Assembly: GCF_009762795.1 (NCBI RefSeq)
Contig: NZ_CP046400.1
Location: 907,501 to 971,500, forward strand
Direction of reading: 5' to 3'
Length of the DNA stretch: 64,000 bases
Source: Pseudodesulfovibrio cashew
GTDB taxonomy: Bacteria > Desulfobacterota > Desulfovibrionia > Desulfovibrionales > Desulfovibrionaceae
Positions 18,080 through 26,752 of this stretch are shown piece by piece. The translations under genes were made by a program, and so were the position numbers. The notes under the pieces were generated by a model. The model saw only the letters and a list, made by a program, of their open reading frames with translations, made no database searches and was not told where the DNA came from. Numbering within the stretch: the stretch's first letter is position 1; each line of letters opens with the position of its first letter.

Positions 18080-18826
18080 TCACGCCAGTCCGGTGCGCAG
18101 CCATCCCGCCCAGTCCTCCCGGCCGTTGCGGGCGGCCATGGCAGCAGCCTGCTCCCAGTCGTAGCGCACGGCGACGAACTCGGTCCTCCACCCCTGCTCT
18201 TCCCGGTAGATCAGCGCATACCTGGCGTGGGGTGAGCCCGAGGCCATGGCGTGGGGCGGCGTGTCGTCGTCGTAGGCCGGCAGCCCCACACTGCCGGGAT
18301 TGACCACGGTCACTCCGCCGCAAACCGTCTCTCCCTGGAGATGGCTGTGTCCGGCCAGGACCAGGGAGCATCCTTCGGCTCCGGCCTTCAGGTCCTTGCC
18401 GATCTCCTCGCAGTTCCGGGGCACAGGCAGGCCGGTGGAGACGTCCTCCAGTAGATAGGCCGTGTCGTTCGCCGGGGTGCCGTGGCAGAGCAGGACTGAG
18501 TCCATGACCAAGGTGGGGGACAGGGAACGGAGCCAGTCCAGCCCCGCCTCGCCGATGGCGTCCATCGTGGCGCGGAATGTCGGCACGGAGGCCCATTCCG
18601 GGCCGTTCTCCAGCAGGACCCGGTCCTGATTGCCGAGGATGGCGGGCATGTCCAGGTCCTTGAGAAGGTCCCATGTCCCGCCCGGGTCAAGCGGACCGTA
18701 AAAGGTGTCGCCCAGATTGACGAGCCGGTCCGCGCCGCGTCGGGCGGCGTCGTCCAGCACGGCGCGAAGCGCCAGGGAATTGCCGTGTATGTCGGCCAGT
18801 ACGGCCAGAAAAGGATGCGTCATCAT
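18080..18826 (-). CDS. Metallophosphoesterase (calcineurin-like)
   Basis: 248 aa. Metal-site motifs appear in order: LADIHGNSLAL (D-x-H), VNLGDTFYGPLDPGG (GD), AILGNQDRVL (GNxD, where Gln replaces the usual His of GNHD), LLCHGTP, and VLAGHSHLQGE (GHxH), ending VVNPGSVGLP. This set is typical of the YfcE/ApaH-like two-metal phosphodiesterases that act on small phosphodiesters; the substrate is unknown. The Gln at the proton-donor His position is unusual but occurs in the family. Start ATG 18826 (or the adjacent ATG 18823). It diverges from msbA. Confidence 0.85.
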   Translation of the reverse strand: MMTHPFLAVLADIHGNSLALRAVLDDAARRGADRLVNLGDTFYGPLDPGGTWDLLKDLDMPAILGNQDRVLLENGPEWASVPTFRATMDAIGEAGLDWLRSLSPTLVMDSVLLCHGTPANDTAYLLEDVSTGLPVPRNCEEIGKDLKAGAEGCSLVLAGHSHLQGETVCGGVTVVNPGSVGLPAYDDDTPPHAMASGSPHARYALIYREEQGWRTEFVAVRYDWEQAAAMAARNGREDWAGWLRTGLA

Positions 18827-18973
18827 ACTTCTTATTTTCGATCAAATCATGGGGAAAGGCAACCCGCATTTCGCCCTTCGGACCCCTTTGCCTTTACTAA
18901 CGCCAGCCAACCCTTTAAAGAATGCTTGCGGCGCATGCCGCGACAATCGCGCCCGTCCGAACAAGGAGATGTT

Positions 18974-20740
18974 TTGGCCCGACAGCGAGACCTGCACTAC
19001 ATGGGCAACCGGTACATGCTCAAACGGAGCATCGGATACTTCGGCCCCTACAAGCTGCGCGTGACTTTTGCGGTCATCGCCATGTTGCTCTACGCTCCTA
19101 TTGCGCCGGCCCTGGCCTGGCTCACCAAGTACGTCACCGACAAGGTGCTCATCGCCAAGGACATGGACATGCTCAAGCTGTGCATCGCCGGGCTGGTCAC
19201 CCTCATCGTGCTCAAAGGCATCCTCCAGTTCTGCCAGGTCTACGTCATGAACTCCACCGGCATTCTGGTGCTCAAGGACATGCGGCGCGACCTCTTCGAC
19301 AAAATCGTCCGGCTGCCCATGCCGTTTTTCGCCGAATCGGAGATCGGCATGCTCATGAGCCGCATCGTCAGCGACGTGGTGGCCGTGCGCCAGTGCCTGC
19401 CCAGCGTGATCATGTTCATCCGCCAGGTCTTCACCCTCCTCGGCCTCATCGGCATGGTCATCTACCTGGACGCCCATCTCGCCTTCTGGTCCCTGGTGGT
19501 CATGCCCGCCGCCTTGTACCCGCTCATCTGGTTCGGCAAAAAAGTCCGCAAGTACGGACGAAAAATGCAGGCCGAACTGTCCGGGGTCAACGTGGTTCTG
19601 GAGGAATCGTTCTCCGGAATCAAGGTGATCAAGGCCTTTGCCAACGAACTGCGTGAATCTCGCCGCTTCGACAAAGAAAACACGAACCTGGCCAAGGCGA
19701 TCATCCGTCAGATCTTCTACAGCGAGAGTTCCTCGCGGGTCATGGACTTCGTATCCGCCGGAGCCGGAGCCACGGTGCTCTGGATCGGCGGCTCCCGCGT
19801 CATCGGGGGCCAGATGACTCCCGGCGACCTGACCGCCTTCCTGGTCTGCCTGGTCCAGCTCTACGAGCCGATCAAGAAAATCAACATGTCCAACAACCAG
19901 ATCCAGCAGGGACTGGCAGGCGCCGAGCGGGTTTTCGACATTTTCGATTCTCCGCGTATCCAGGTGGAGGACGAGGGAAGCGCACGGTTTGACGGTGATT
20001 TCAGGGAGTTGTCCTTCGAGGATGTCCACTTCACCTATCCCGACGCACCCAAGCCCGCGCTCAACGGCGTCTCCCTGAGAATCGAGGCGGGGCAGCGCGT
20101 GGCCATCGTCGGCCCCAGCGGCTCGGGCAAGACCACCCTGGTCAACCTCATCCCCCGATTCTATTCGCCCCAGCAGGGGCTCGTCCGCCTTAACGGCCTG
20201 CAGCTGAAGGACTATTCCCTATCCAGCCTGCGCATGGGCCTGGGGCTGGTCTCCCAGGACACCTTCCTGTTCAACGACACGGTCACGGCCAACATCGCCT
20301 ACGCCCGCGACGAATACGAACGGGACGAGGTGGAGCGAGCCGCCAGAGGGGCCTTTGCCCATGACTTCATCATGGAGATGCCCGACGGCTACGACACCGT
20401 GGTCGGCGAAGGCGGAGTAAAAATCTCCGGCGGCCAGAAGCAGCGGTTGACCATCGCCAGGGCGATCATGAAGAACCCGCCGCTGCTCATTTTGGATGAG
20501 GCCACTTCGGCCCTGGACACCGAGTCCGAGCGGGTGGTCCAGAAGGCCCTGGAAAACCTCATGCAGGGGCGCACCTCCATCGTCATCGCCCACCGCCTGT
20601 CCACCGTCCTCAACGCGGACGTCATCGTGGTCATGGAACAGGGCCGGGTGGTAGCCAAAGGCACGCACCGGGAACTGCTCGAATCCTGTTCCCTGTACGA
20701 GCGGCTCTACCGAATGCAGTTCGAAGATTCAGCGGAATAG
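18974..20740 (+). CDS. msbA: MsbA-type lipid A/lipid flippase, ABC transporter
   Basis: Half-size ABC exporter, 588 aa. The membrane domain (about 20-310) has six helices; the ATPase (about 345-585) has Walker A VGPSGSGKTTLVNLI, Q-loop LVSQDTFLFNDTV, signature ISGGQKQRLTIARAI, Walker B LLILDEATSALD and the H-loop IVIAHRLST. Features such as NDTVTANIAYA and the overall length fit MsbA, which flips lipid A-core across the inner membrane; export of another lipid-linked glycan is possible. I choose the TTG at 18974 because AAGGAG sits 5 bases before it; ATG 19001 (MGNRYMLKR) is the alternative, without a clear site. The frame runs further upstream to 18785, antisense to the phosphoesterase gene. 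Confidence 0.88.
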   Translation: MARQRDLHYMGNRYMLKRSIGYFGPYKLRVTFAVIAMLLYAPIAPALAWLTKYVTDKVLIAKDMDMLKLCIAGLVTLIVLKGILQFCQVYVMNSTGILVLKDMRRDLFDKIVRLPMPFFAESEIGMLMSRIVSDVVAVRQCLPSVIMFIRQVFTLLGLIGMVIYLDAHLAFWSLVVMPAALYPLIWFGKKVRKYGRKMQAELSGVNVVLEESFSGIKVIKAFANELRESRRFDKENTNLAKAIIRQIFYSESSSRVMDFVSAGAGATVLWIGGSRVIGGQMTPGDLTAFLVCLVQLYEPIKKINMSNNQIQQGLAGAERVFDIFDSPRIQVEDEGSARFDGDFRELSFEDVHFTYPDAPKPALNGVSLRIEAGQRVAIVGPSGSGKTTLVNLIPRFYSPQQGLVRLNGLQLKDYSLSSLRMGLGLVSQDTFLFNDTVTANIAYARDEYERDEVERAARGAFAHDFIMEMPDGYDTVVGEGGVKISGGQKQRLTIARAIMKNPPLLILDEATSALDTESERVVQKALENLMQGRTSIVIAHRLSTVLNADVIVVMEQGRVVAKGTHRELLESCSLYERLYRMQFEDSAE

Positions 20741-20798
20741 CCCCCGATCGAAACAAGGGGACTGACAACCCCGCCGCAGTGGGGTATCCTCGCCAAAC

Positions 20799-21338
20799 AT
20801 GACCAGGGAACCGGACCATACAACGCCCCAGCCCGTCGGCTGCGAGGCATCCACTGCCAAGCGGGAGCCGCTCGTCGTCAATATCTCGGACATGAAGCTG
20901 TCCAGCGATTCCGCCGACGTTATCGTCACTTACTCCCTTGGGTCCTGTCTCGGGGTTACCGCATACGACCCCGTGCTCCGTATCGGGGCCATGGTCCACT
21001 GCCTGCTGCCATCCCCAGGCGCCAACAGGGAAAAGGCCCGCAAAAACCCGTTCATGTTCGTGAACACGGGTGTGGCCACCATGGTGCGAAAGGTCATCGA
21101 CCTGGGCGCAAAACGCGAACGCCTCATCTTCAAGGCGGCGGGCGGGGCCAACATGCGAAACGATACGCTGTTCAATACGGGCCGAAGAAACTTCGAGGCC
21201 CTGGAAAAATTGCTTGAACGCAACTCCGTCACCCTCTCCGCCCAGGACGTGGGCGGGACTATCCCGCGAACCCTGTTCCTCTATCTGGATACCGGACGGG
21301 TGGTTGTGCGTTCTTTCGGCAAGGAGAAGGAGTTATGA
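20799..21338 (+). CDS. cheD: CheD, chemoreceptor glutamine deamidase
   Basis: 179 aa. Deamidates glutamines in chemoreceptors to glutamates. The catalytic triad region is visible: SLGSCLGVTAYD (nucleophile Cys), GAMVHCLLPSP (His) and, further on, FKAAGGANM and FNTGRRN. The N-terminal about 25 residues are not conserved. It overlaps the next HDOD gene by 4 bp (ATGA at 21335-21338), linking it to a signalling partner. A chemoreceptor is encoded at 35101. The ribosome binding site before ATG 20799 is weak. Confidence 0.92.
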   Translation: MTREPDHTTPQPVGCEASTAKREPLVVNISDMKLSSDSADVIVTYSLGSCLGVTAYDPVLRIGAMVHCLLPSPGANREKARKNPFMFVNTGVATMVRKVIDLGAKRERLIFKAAGGANMRNDTLFNTGRRNFEALEKLLERNSVTLSAQDVGGTIPRTLFLYLDTGRVVVRSFGKEKEL

Positions 21339-22189
21339 GCAGACGGAATGAAATCCTCGATCAGGTCTCCAAGGTGGTGGCAGTGCCGTCCTGCTCCCAC
21401 ATGGCGTCCGGCCTGCTCGGCAATCCCGACGCCGACTTCAGGGAGCTGGCGCGCGTCATAGAATATGACCCCGGCCTTACGGCCAACCTGCTCAAGGTTG
21501 TCAACGCCTCCTTTTTCAGCGGCAGCCGCCCGGTGCGCACGGCCAGGGAGGCGATCATCAAGCTCGGCACCACCCAGGTCCTCCAATTCGTCATCTCCAC
21601 GGGCGTGGCCCCCTCCTTCGTGCAGAAGATCGAGGGGTACGACCTGGCCCCGAACATGCACCTCCAGCACTCGGTCTCCGTGGCCATGGCAGCCCGCGAG
21701 CTGGGCTCCATTCTCTCCATGGACGTCCCGGACTACACCTTTACCGCTGGCCTGCTCTCGGGCATCGGCAAGACCCTGCTCGGCGCGTATGTGGACGTCA
21801 ACGTCCAGTCCATCCTGGATTTCGCCCTCAGAGACGGCCTCAGTTTCGACCAGGCCGAGGACATGGTGCTCGGCATCAACCACGCCGAACTCGGCGGCAT
21901 CGTGCTCGAATCATGGGGCCTCCCGGAAGAACTCACCCGCGTAGTCCGCCATCACCTCCGGCCCGACGAATACGACGGGGTGGACCCGGTCCTCGACCTG
22001 GTCCACATCGGCAACGTGCTGGCCAAGATGATCGGCGTCGGGCTGGGCGTGGACGGTCTGAACTACATCCCCTCCCAGAAGGTGGCCGAGCGGCTCGGAC
22101 TCTCGCCGGACGTCCTGGACATGGCCGCGGCCAACGTGGTGGTGGGACTTGAATCCGTGCGTAGCCTGTTCATGGAGTGCGTAGCCTAG
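21335..22189 (+). CDS. HDOD-domain protein coupled to cheD
   Basis: 284 aa, nearly all HDOD domain: IEYDPGLTANLLKVVNASFF, REAIIKLGTTQVLQFVIS, then AGLLSGIGKTLLGAYVDVN. In the last block the usual H-D/N pair of LLHDIG is replaced by S-G, so metal binding and hydrolysis are very unlikely and a scaffold or regulatory role fits better. VRHHLRPDEYDG and HIGNVLAKMIGVGLG end the domain. Its ATG overlaps the cheD stop; translational coupling suggests joint function in chemotaxis or motility signalling. It ends 36 bp before a strong terminator. Confidence 0.85.
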   Translation: MSRRNEILDQVSKVVAVPSCSHMASGLLGNPDADFRELARVIEYDPGLTANLLKVVNASFFSGSRPVRTAREAIIKLGTTQVLQFVISTGVAPSFVQKIEGYDLAPNMHLQHSVSVAMAARELGSILSMDVPDYTFTAGLLSGIGKTLLGAYVDVNVQSILDFALRDGLSFDQAEDMVLGINHAELGGIVLESWGLPEELTRVVRHHLRPDEYDGVDPVLDLVHIGNVLAKMIGVGLGVDGLNYIPSQKVAERLGLSPDVLDMAAANVVVGLESVRSLFMECVA

Positions 22190-22224
22190 GCGGAAGTCCT
22201 TCGCGCAGCCACAGCCCCAAAAAA

Positions 22225-22261
22225 ACGGACGCCGGGATTCCTCCCGGCGTCCGTTTTTTTT
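22225..22261. terminator. Bidirectional rho-independent terminator
   Basis: ACGGACGCCGGGA (22225-22237), a 4-base loop and the exact complement (22242-22254) form a 13-bp stem followed by a run of T. On the other strand the stem is followed by seven T as well. It separates the convergent HDOD gene (plus) and cyclophilin gene (minus). Confidence 0.92.
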
Positions 22262-22275
22262 GCTGAATGACGGCC

Positions 22276-22938
22276 CTATTTCGCTCGGTAGACCTTGGTC
22301 AGATAGATGGGCTTGAGCGGCACGTCCTTGTACATGCTGCTACGGCCCGTTTTGACCTTGAGCATCTCTTCGACAACCTGCATGCCCCGGATGACCTTTC
22401 CGAAGGCGCAGTATCCGGTCCGGCTGGAATACTCGTCACGCTCAGCGTATTGGGGAACAGAATCCCGTGAGTTGAGCGCGGGATTGTCCAGGACGTTGAA
22501 GAAGAACTGGCTGGTGGCCGAGTTGGGGTCCGAGGTGCGGGCCATGGAGATGGTCCCGGCCTTGTTCTGCAGTGCCATGGCGCTTTCGTTGATGATGGGC
22601 GACCACAGGGGGCGCTTCATGCGCATGGGCGGAACGAATCCGCCGCCCTGGACGATGTTTATGGAGGAAAGCGGATTATCCTTGTTGACCTCCTGCTGCA
22701 CCACCCGGTGGAAGATGGTGCCGTCGTAAAAGCCTGCATCAACATAGCGCAGAAAGTTTTTGACCGTGACAGGTGCGTCCTTGGGGTAGAGCATGACGAT
22801 GATCCGACCCATGGAAGTTTCCATGATGACCACGGGATTGGGTCCGGCGGCCTCGCTGTTGGCGGGGACCAGGAGCAATCCTGCCGCCAGCAGGCAAAGC
22901 AGGGTCAGAAAGCAACACTGTTTGAAAAATGCATTCAT
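22276..22938 (-). CDS. Periplasmic cyclophilin-type peptidyl-prolyl isomerase
   Basis: 220 aa from ATG 22938, chosen because AAGGTG lies just upstream and because it gives a signal peptide (MNAFFKQCCFLTLLCLLAAG...NSEAAG). The cyclophilin domain has VIMETSMGRIIVMLYPKDAP, VKNFLRYVDAGFYDGTIFHR (catalytic Arg), GTISMARTSDPNSATSQFFF and GYCAFGKVIRGMQVVEEM. A 12-residue insert (QQEVNKDNPLSSIN) separates the FHRV and QGGGF blocks. It assists folding of envelope proteins. It is the last gene of the fabD-aroE-cyclophilin run. Confidence 0.9.
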   Translation of the reverse strand: MNAFFKQCCFLTLLCLLAAGLLLVPANSEAAGPNPVVIMETSMGRIIVMLYPKDAPVTVKNFLRYVDAGFYDGTIFHRVVQQEVNKDNPLSSINIVQGGGFVPPMRMKRPLWSPIINESAMALQNKAGTISMARTSDPNSATSQFFFNVLDNPALNSRDSVPQYAERDEYSSRTGYCAFGKVIRGMQVVEEMLKVKTGRSSMYKDVPLKPIYLTKVYRAK

Positions 22939-22994
22939 GATATTCACCTTCAAGATTGTTTCAGGCGGCAGGATACGGATTTCGAACGGTTCTT

Positions 22995-23810
22995 TCAAGA
23001 CCGCTTTCCGGCCAGGGCATCCAGCAACAGGACGCGCGCGCATTCCTCATCCATATTCAGGCGGGTCCAGAGTGCGAACTGGGCCAGCCCCTGATGCAGA
23101 AACATCTCCAAACCGGAAACAGTGGCGCAACCGGCCTCCCTGGCCTCGCGCAGAAAACGGGTTTCCAGCGGATTGTAGACGATGTCGTAGGCGATGCATC
23201 CGGCGGGGAAGCGGTCCGCGTCCCACGGGGTCCGGTCTTCCATGGCACCCGCCATGCCGAGCGGCGTGGTATTGCAGATGAGTCCCGGAGCATGGTCCAT
23301 TCTGTTCTCCCAAGGGATAGCACGGACGTTGAAGTCCTGCGCCAGGGAGTCGGCCTTGGACGCGGTCCTGTTGGCCACGGCCACATCGCCGATTCCCAAT
23401 TCAAGGAGCCCGGCCACAGCGGCCCGGGCCGCGCCTCCCGCACCCAGCACCAGGGCCGAGGCGGGGCGAGCCAGCTTCCTGAGAGGGGCGACAAGGCCGA
23501 TGACATCGGTGTTCTCGCCGCACAGCTCGCCGCCGTCCCAATACAGGGTGTTCACCGCACCCACGGCCTTGGCCCGGTCCGTGATGCGATCAAGGAACTC
23601 CATGACCGTCCGCTTGTGCGGAATGGTCACGCTCACTCCCCGGATGTCATCGGTCCGGACACGCTCAATGAAGGCGGAGAGTCCCTCAGGCTCCAGGGGC
23701 CAGGCCTCATACCGGGCGTCCAGGCCGAATTGCCCGAAGCCCCAGTTGTGCAGGACCGGACTCATGGTGTGCCCCAGGGGATAACCGATAATGCCGTACC
23801 GGGCGGTCAT
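22995..23810 (-). CDS. aroE: Shikimate dehydrogenase (NADP+)
   Basis: 271 aa. Reduces 3-dehydroshikimate to shikimate in aromatic amino-acid synthesis. N-terminal substrate domain: YGIIGYPLGHTMSPVLHN (the shikimate-binding Ser/His region) and GVSVTIPHKRTV (catalytic Lys), AVNTLYW and GENTDVIG (catalytic Asp). C-terminal NADP domain: ALVLGAGGAARAAVAGLLEL and VANRTASKAD (NADP-preferring Asn-Arg-Thr), ending GLEMFLHQGLAQFALW. GGAG lies before ATG 23810. It follows fabD after 11 bp, so the two are co-transcribed. Confidence 0.95.
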   Translation of the reverse strand: MTARYGIIGYPLGHTMSPVLHNWGFGQFGLDARYEAWPLEPEGLSAFIERVRTDDIRGVSVTIPHKRTVMEFLDRITDRAKAVGAVNTLYWDGGELCGENTDVIGLVAPLRKLARPASALVLGAGGAARAAVAGLLELGIGDVAVANRTASKADSLAQDFNVRAIPWENRMDHAPGLICNTTPLGMAGAMEDRTPWDADRFPAGCIAYDIVYNPLETRFLREAREAGCATVSGLEMFLHQGLAQFALWTRLNMDEECARVLLLDALAGKRS

Positions 23811-23821
23811 GGCGTCGTCTC

Positions 23822-24748
23822 CTACAGGGCCTCGGCCTGTTCCAGGCTGGCCACCGCCTGCCCGGTCCAGTCGTCGCCCTCGCCTTTGAGGTTGGGGGTG
23901 AGCAGCTTATACAACACGCCCTTGGGGCCAACCTCAACGAAGGAACGCACGCCGGAGGCGTAGAGCCCTTGCAGAGTCTGGGTCCAAAGCACGGACGAAG
24001 TCATCTGGCTCTGCATGATTTCCAAGATCTTGCCGCTGTCGGCCTCGGGCTGCGCAGTGGCGTTGTGGTAGACAGGGAAGACGGGCGCGTTCCAGGCAAG
24101 ACCCTTAAGATACTCGGCGAACTCGTCTGCCGCCTCCTGGATGAGCGGGCTATGGAAGGCGCCGGACACGGCCAGGGCGATGGCACGGCCCTTGGCTTCC
24201 TTCACCTTTGCAGCGGCGGCATCCAGGGCGGCCTTTTCGCCGCTGATGACGAACTGGGCCGGAGAATTGTAGTTGGCGATACGCAGTTCCGCGCCGGTTG
24301 CCCCGGAGGCGTCCTCGACAATCGCCTCCACGGTCTCCCGGGCGAGCTTGACCACAGCGGCCATTCCGTGTCCCTCCTGTCCGGCCTCGGCCATGAGCCT
24401 GCCGCGCAGAGACACGGCCTTGACCGCGTCCTCGGCGGAGAGGACGCCTGCTGCGGCCAGAGCGGCAAATTCCCCCAGGCTGTGCCCGGCCGCAGCCACA
24501 GGGGCAAGCTTGTCCTTGATGGCCAGCCAGAGCGAGAGATTGGTCACTGTCAGGGCGGGTTGCAGGGCGCGGGTGTCTGCCATGTCGGCGGCTTCGCCCT
24601 CCCAGTAAATTTCGCGCAGGGGCAGGCCGCATTCAGCCTCGGCCAGTTGCCACAGGCCCATGGCCTCGGCGTTGGCTTCGGCCACATCGCGGCCCATGCC
24701 CTTTTCCTGGGATCCCTGGCCGGGGAAGAGTATTGCTATTTTGGTCAT
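23822..24748 (-). CDS. fabD: Malonyl-CoA:acyl carrier protein transacylase
   Basis: 308 aa. Transfers malonyl from CoA to ACP in fatty-acid synthesis. FPGQGSQEKGMGRD begins the domain; AAGHSLGEFAAL contains the nucleophilic Ser and ALAVSGAFHSPLI the catalytic His. The end of the domain includes VEVGPKGVLYKLL. AAGGAG lies 6 bases before ATG 24748. It heads the fabD-aroE-cyclophilin run; it is not next to other fab genes here. Confidence 0.95.
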   Translation of the reverse strand: MTKIAILFPGQGSQEKGMGRDVAEANAEAMGLWQLAEAECGLPLREIYWEGEAADMADTRALQPALTVTNLSLWLAIKDKLAPVAAAGHSLGEFAALAAAGVLSAEDAVKAVSLRGRLMAEAGQEGHGMAAVVKLARETVEAIVEDASGATGAELRIANYNSPAQFVISGEKAALDAAAAKVKEAKGRAIALAVSGAFHSPLIQEAADEFAEYLKGLAWNAPVFPVYHNATAQPEADSGKILEIMQSQMTSSVLWTQTLQGLYASGVRSFVEVGPKGVLYKLLTPNLKGEGDDWTGQAVASLEQAEAL

Positions 24749-24995
24749 GATGATCTCCTTGAATGTCGGTGTACGACAACCGTGTGTGCGGGATAACTAA
24801 CCGTTATCCTCCCTGGCCGCAAGTGAGGCTCCTGTAGGGAGAAGTCTGTCTGGACAGCAGGACCAGACGCCCGCCCGAGCCGCAATGACCACACGGGCTG
24901 GTTGACAGTAATTTTCACAACGCGGTAGGGGGAGGAGTGCGGGGTTACTTTACCGGAAATCATGGCGATATTGCCCTGCTGTTGAAAGGGGAAGC

Positions 24996-25628
24996 ATGAA
25001 GATACTGATTTTTGGCAACGGCGGCCATGCCAAGGTCGTGGCCGACATCCTTCTGGACGCCTCCGGCATGGACCCCATAGGGTTCCTGGCCCCGGAGGAA
25101 GGCACGCCTTTGCTCGGCCTGCCTTTTCTGGGAGACGCCGGGCAGGCTGCGATGACGCCCCATGACGGAGCCGTGGTGGCCATCGGCGACAACCGCGCGC
25201 GACGGACCGTGTATTTGGACTGCCTCGCCAAAGGGATGACCCTGACCTCCGCCATACACCCTTCCGCCGTTATCGGACGGGAGGTGACCATCGAACCGGG
25301 CTGCATGATCTGCGCCGGGGCGGTGATCAACTCCGGCGCGACGATCCGGGCCAACACCATTCTCAATACCGGATGCACGGTGGACCACGACTGCGTGGTC
25401 GGCCCTCACGCGCACGTTGCGCCGGGTGTGAACCTGGCCGGCACCGTAACCGTGGGCGAAGGCGTCTTCCTCGGCATCGGGACCAGCGTGATACAGGGAA
25501 TCGAAATCGGCGCGTGGGCCATTGCCGGCGCGGGCGCGGCCATCATAGAAAATGTCAGGCCCGAGGCCGTGGTGGTCGGCGTGCCTGCCCGCGAACTGAC
25601 GAAACGAACACCCCGGGAACGACATTGA
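24996..25628 (+). CDS. PglD/NeuD-type sugar O/N-acyltransferase
   Basis: 210 aa. An N-terminal Rossmann-like part (MKILIFGNGGHAKVVADIL) is followed by left-handed beta-helix hexapeptide repeats (about 85-195; ATIRANTILNTGCTVDHDCV, then VGPHAHVAPGVNLAG). The catalytic His is probably in VDHDCVVG. The NeuD/PglD family transfers acetyl from acetyl-CoA to an amino sugar or nonulosonate. Immediately after come a DegT aminotransferase and a membrane 4,6-dehydratase, which is the pglD-pglE-pglF set for UDP-di-N-acetylbacillosamine. That context favours N-acetylation of a UDP-4-amino sugar over sialate O-acetylation. A good AAGGGGAAG precedes the ATG. Confidence 0.85.
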   Translation: MKILIFGNGGHAKVVADILLDASGMDPIGFLAPEEGTPLLGLPFLGDAGQAAMTPHDGAVVAIGDNRARRTVYLDCLAKGMTLTSAIHPSAVIGREVTIEPGCMICAGAVINSGATIRANTILNTGCTVDHDCVVGPHAHVAPGVNLAGTVTVGEGVFLGIGTSVIQGIEIGAWAIAGAGAAIIENVRPEAVVVGVPARELTKRTPRERH

Positions 25629-26752
25629 GCAAGGACCGCATCTATCTCTCCCCGCCGCACATGGGCGGCAGGGAACTCGACTTCGTGAAGGAGGCCTTCG
25701 CCTCCAACTTCATCGCGCCCGTTGGGCCGCAGCTCAGCCGTTTCGAACGGGAGTTCGCCGAGCTGACCGGGTTCGCCCATTGCCTGGCCGTGTCCGGCGG
25801 CACAGCGGCCCTCCACCTGGGACTCCGACTTCTCGGCGTGGGACCGGGCGATGTGGTCGTGGCCTCAACCCTGACCTTTATCGGCTCAGTGAGCCCGGCC
25901 ACCTTCCTGGGAGCGGACCTCCATTTCGTGGACTGCGACCGGGCCACCTGGAACATGGACCCGGCCCTGCTGGCCGAGGCCGTGGACTCCATCCGGGCAA
26001 GCGGCAGGCGCGTGGGGGCGGTGGTGCCCACCGATCTCTATGGCCAGTGTGCGAACTACGACGCCCTGCGCGCGGTCTGCGAGCCTCGCGGCATCCCGCT
26101 GCTCATCGACGCGGCCGAGTCCGTGGGCGCGTCCTACAAGGGGCGGCACGCCGGGCGCGGCGGCGATGCGGCGGTATACTCCTTCAACGGAAACAAGATC
26201 ATCACCACCAGCGGGGGGGGCATGCTCGCCTCGGACGACGAGGCGTTCATCCGCGAAGCGCGCCGCCTCTCCCAGCAGGCACGCGATGACGCCCCGCACT
26301 ACCAGCACTCGACCATCGGCTACAATTACCGCATGTCCAACGTGGTGGCGGCCATCGGCCTGGGTCAGTTGCCCCTGCTCGACTCCTTCGTAAAGAGGCG
26401 TAGAGAAATCTTTTCATGGTATGTTGAGGCGTTCGCGGACATCCCTACCATTTCATTTATGCCCGAGGCCGACTACGGACGAGCCAACCGCTGGCTGACG
26501 GTCATGCTCCTGGACAAGAACGCGTCCGCCACCCCGGAGGAAGTGCGCCTGGCCCTGGAGGCGGAGAACATCGAATCCCGCCCGGTATGGAAGCCCATGC
26601 ATCTGCAGCCGGTTTTCGAGGGAGTGCCCGTCACGGGCGGCGCGGTGGCCGAAGACCTGTTCAATCGCGGGCTGTGCCTGCCTTCCGGGTCCGGCATGAG
26701 CGAGGATGACCTGGAGCGGGTGTCCGCCGTGGTAAGGGACATGGTGCGATGA
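25625..26752 (+). CDS. DegT/DnrJ/EryC1/StrS aminotransferase (PglE-like)
   Basis: 375 aa, PLP-dependent sugar aminotransferase, probably making the 4-amino group from the 4-keto-6-deoxy sugar delivered by the dehydratase next door. Motifs: IYLSPPHMGGRELDFVKEAF at the start, LAVSGGTAALHLGLRLLGVG, PLLIDAAESVGASYKG (Asp contacting PLP) and VYSFNGNKIITTSGGGML (Schiff-base Lys). The frame is open from 25373, but that part overlaps the acyltransferase; the likely start is TTG 25625, whose TG is shared with the TGA of the upstream gene. Overlaps at both ends indicate a tightly coupled operon. Confidence 0.88.
   Translation: MSKDRIYLSPPHMGGRELDFVKEAFASNFIAPVGPQLSRFEREFAELTGFAHCLAVSGGTAALHLGLRLLGVGPGDVVVASTLTFIGSVSPATFLGADLHFVDCDRATWNMDPALLAEAVDSIRASGRRVGAVVPTDLYGQCANYDALRAVCEPRGIPLLIDAAESVGASYKGRHAGRGGDAAVYSFNGNKIITTSGGGMLASDDEAFIREARRLSQQARDDAPHYQHSTIGYNYRMSNVVAAIGLGQLPLLDSFVKRRREIFSWYVEAFADIPTISFMPEADYGRANRWLTVMLLDKNASATPEEVRLALEAENIESRPVWKPMHLQPVFEGVPVTGGAVAEDLFNRGLCLPSGSGMSEDDLERVSAVVRDMVR

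Noticed and set aside
18785..18973. N-terminal extension of msbA from the ATG at 18785
   Set aside because: This part overlaps the divergent phosphoesterase start, has no similarity to ABC exporters and lacks a ribosome binding site.
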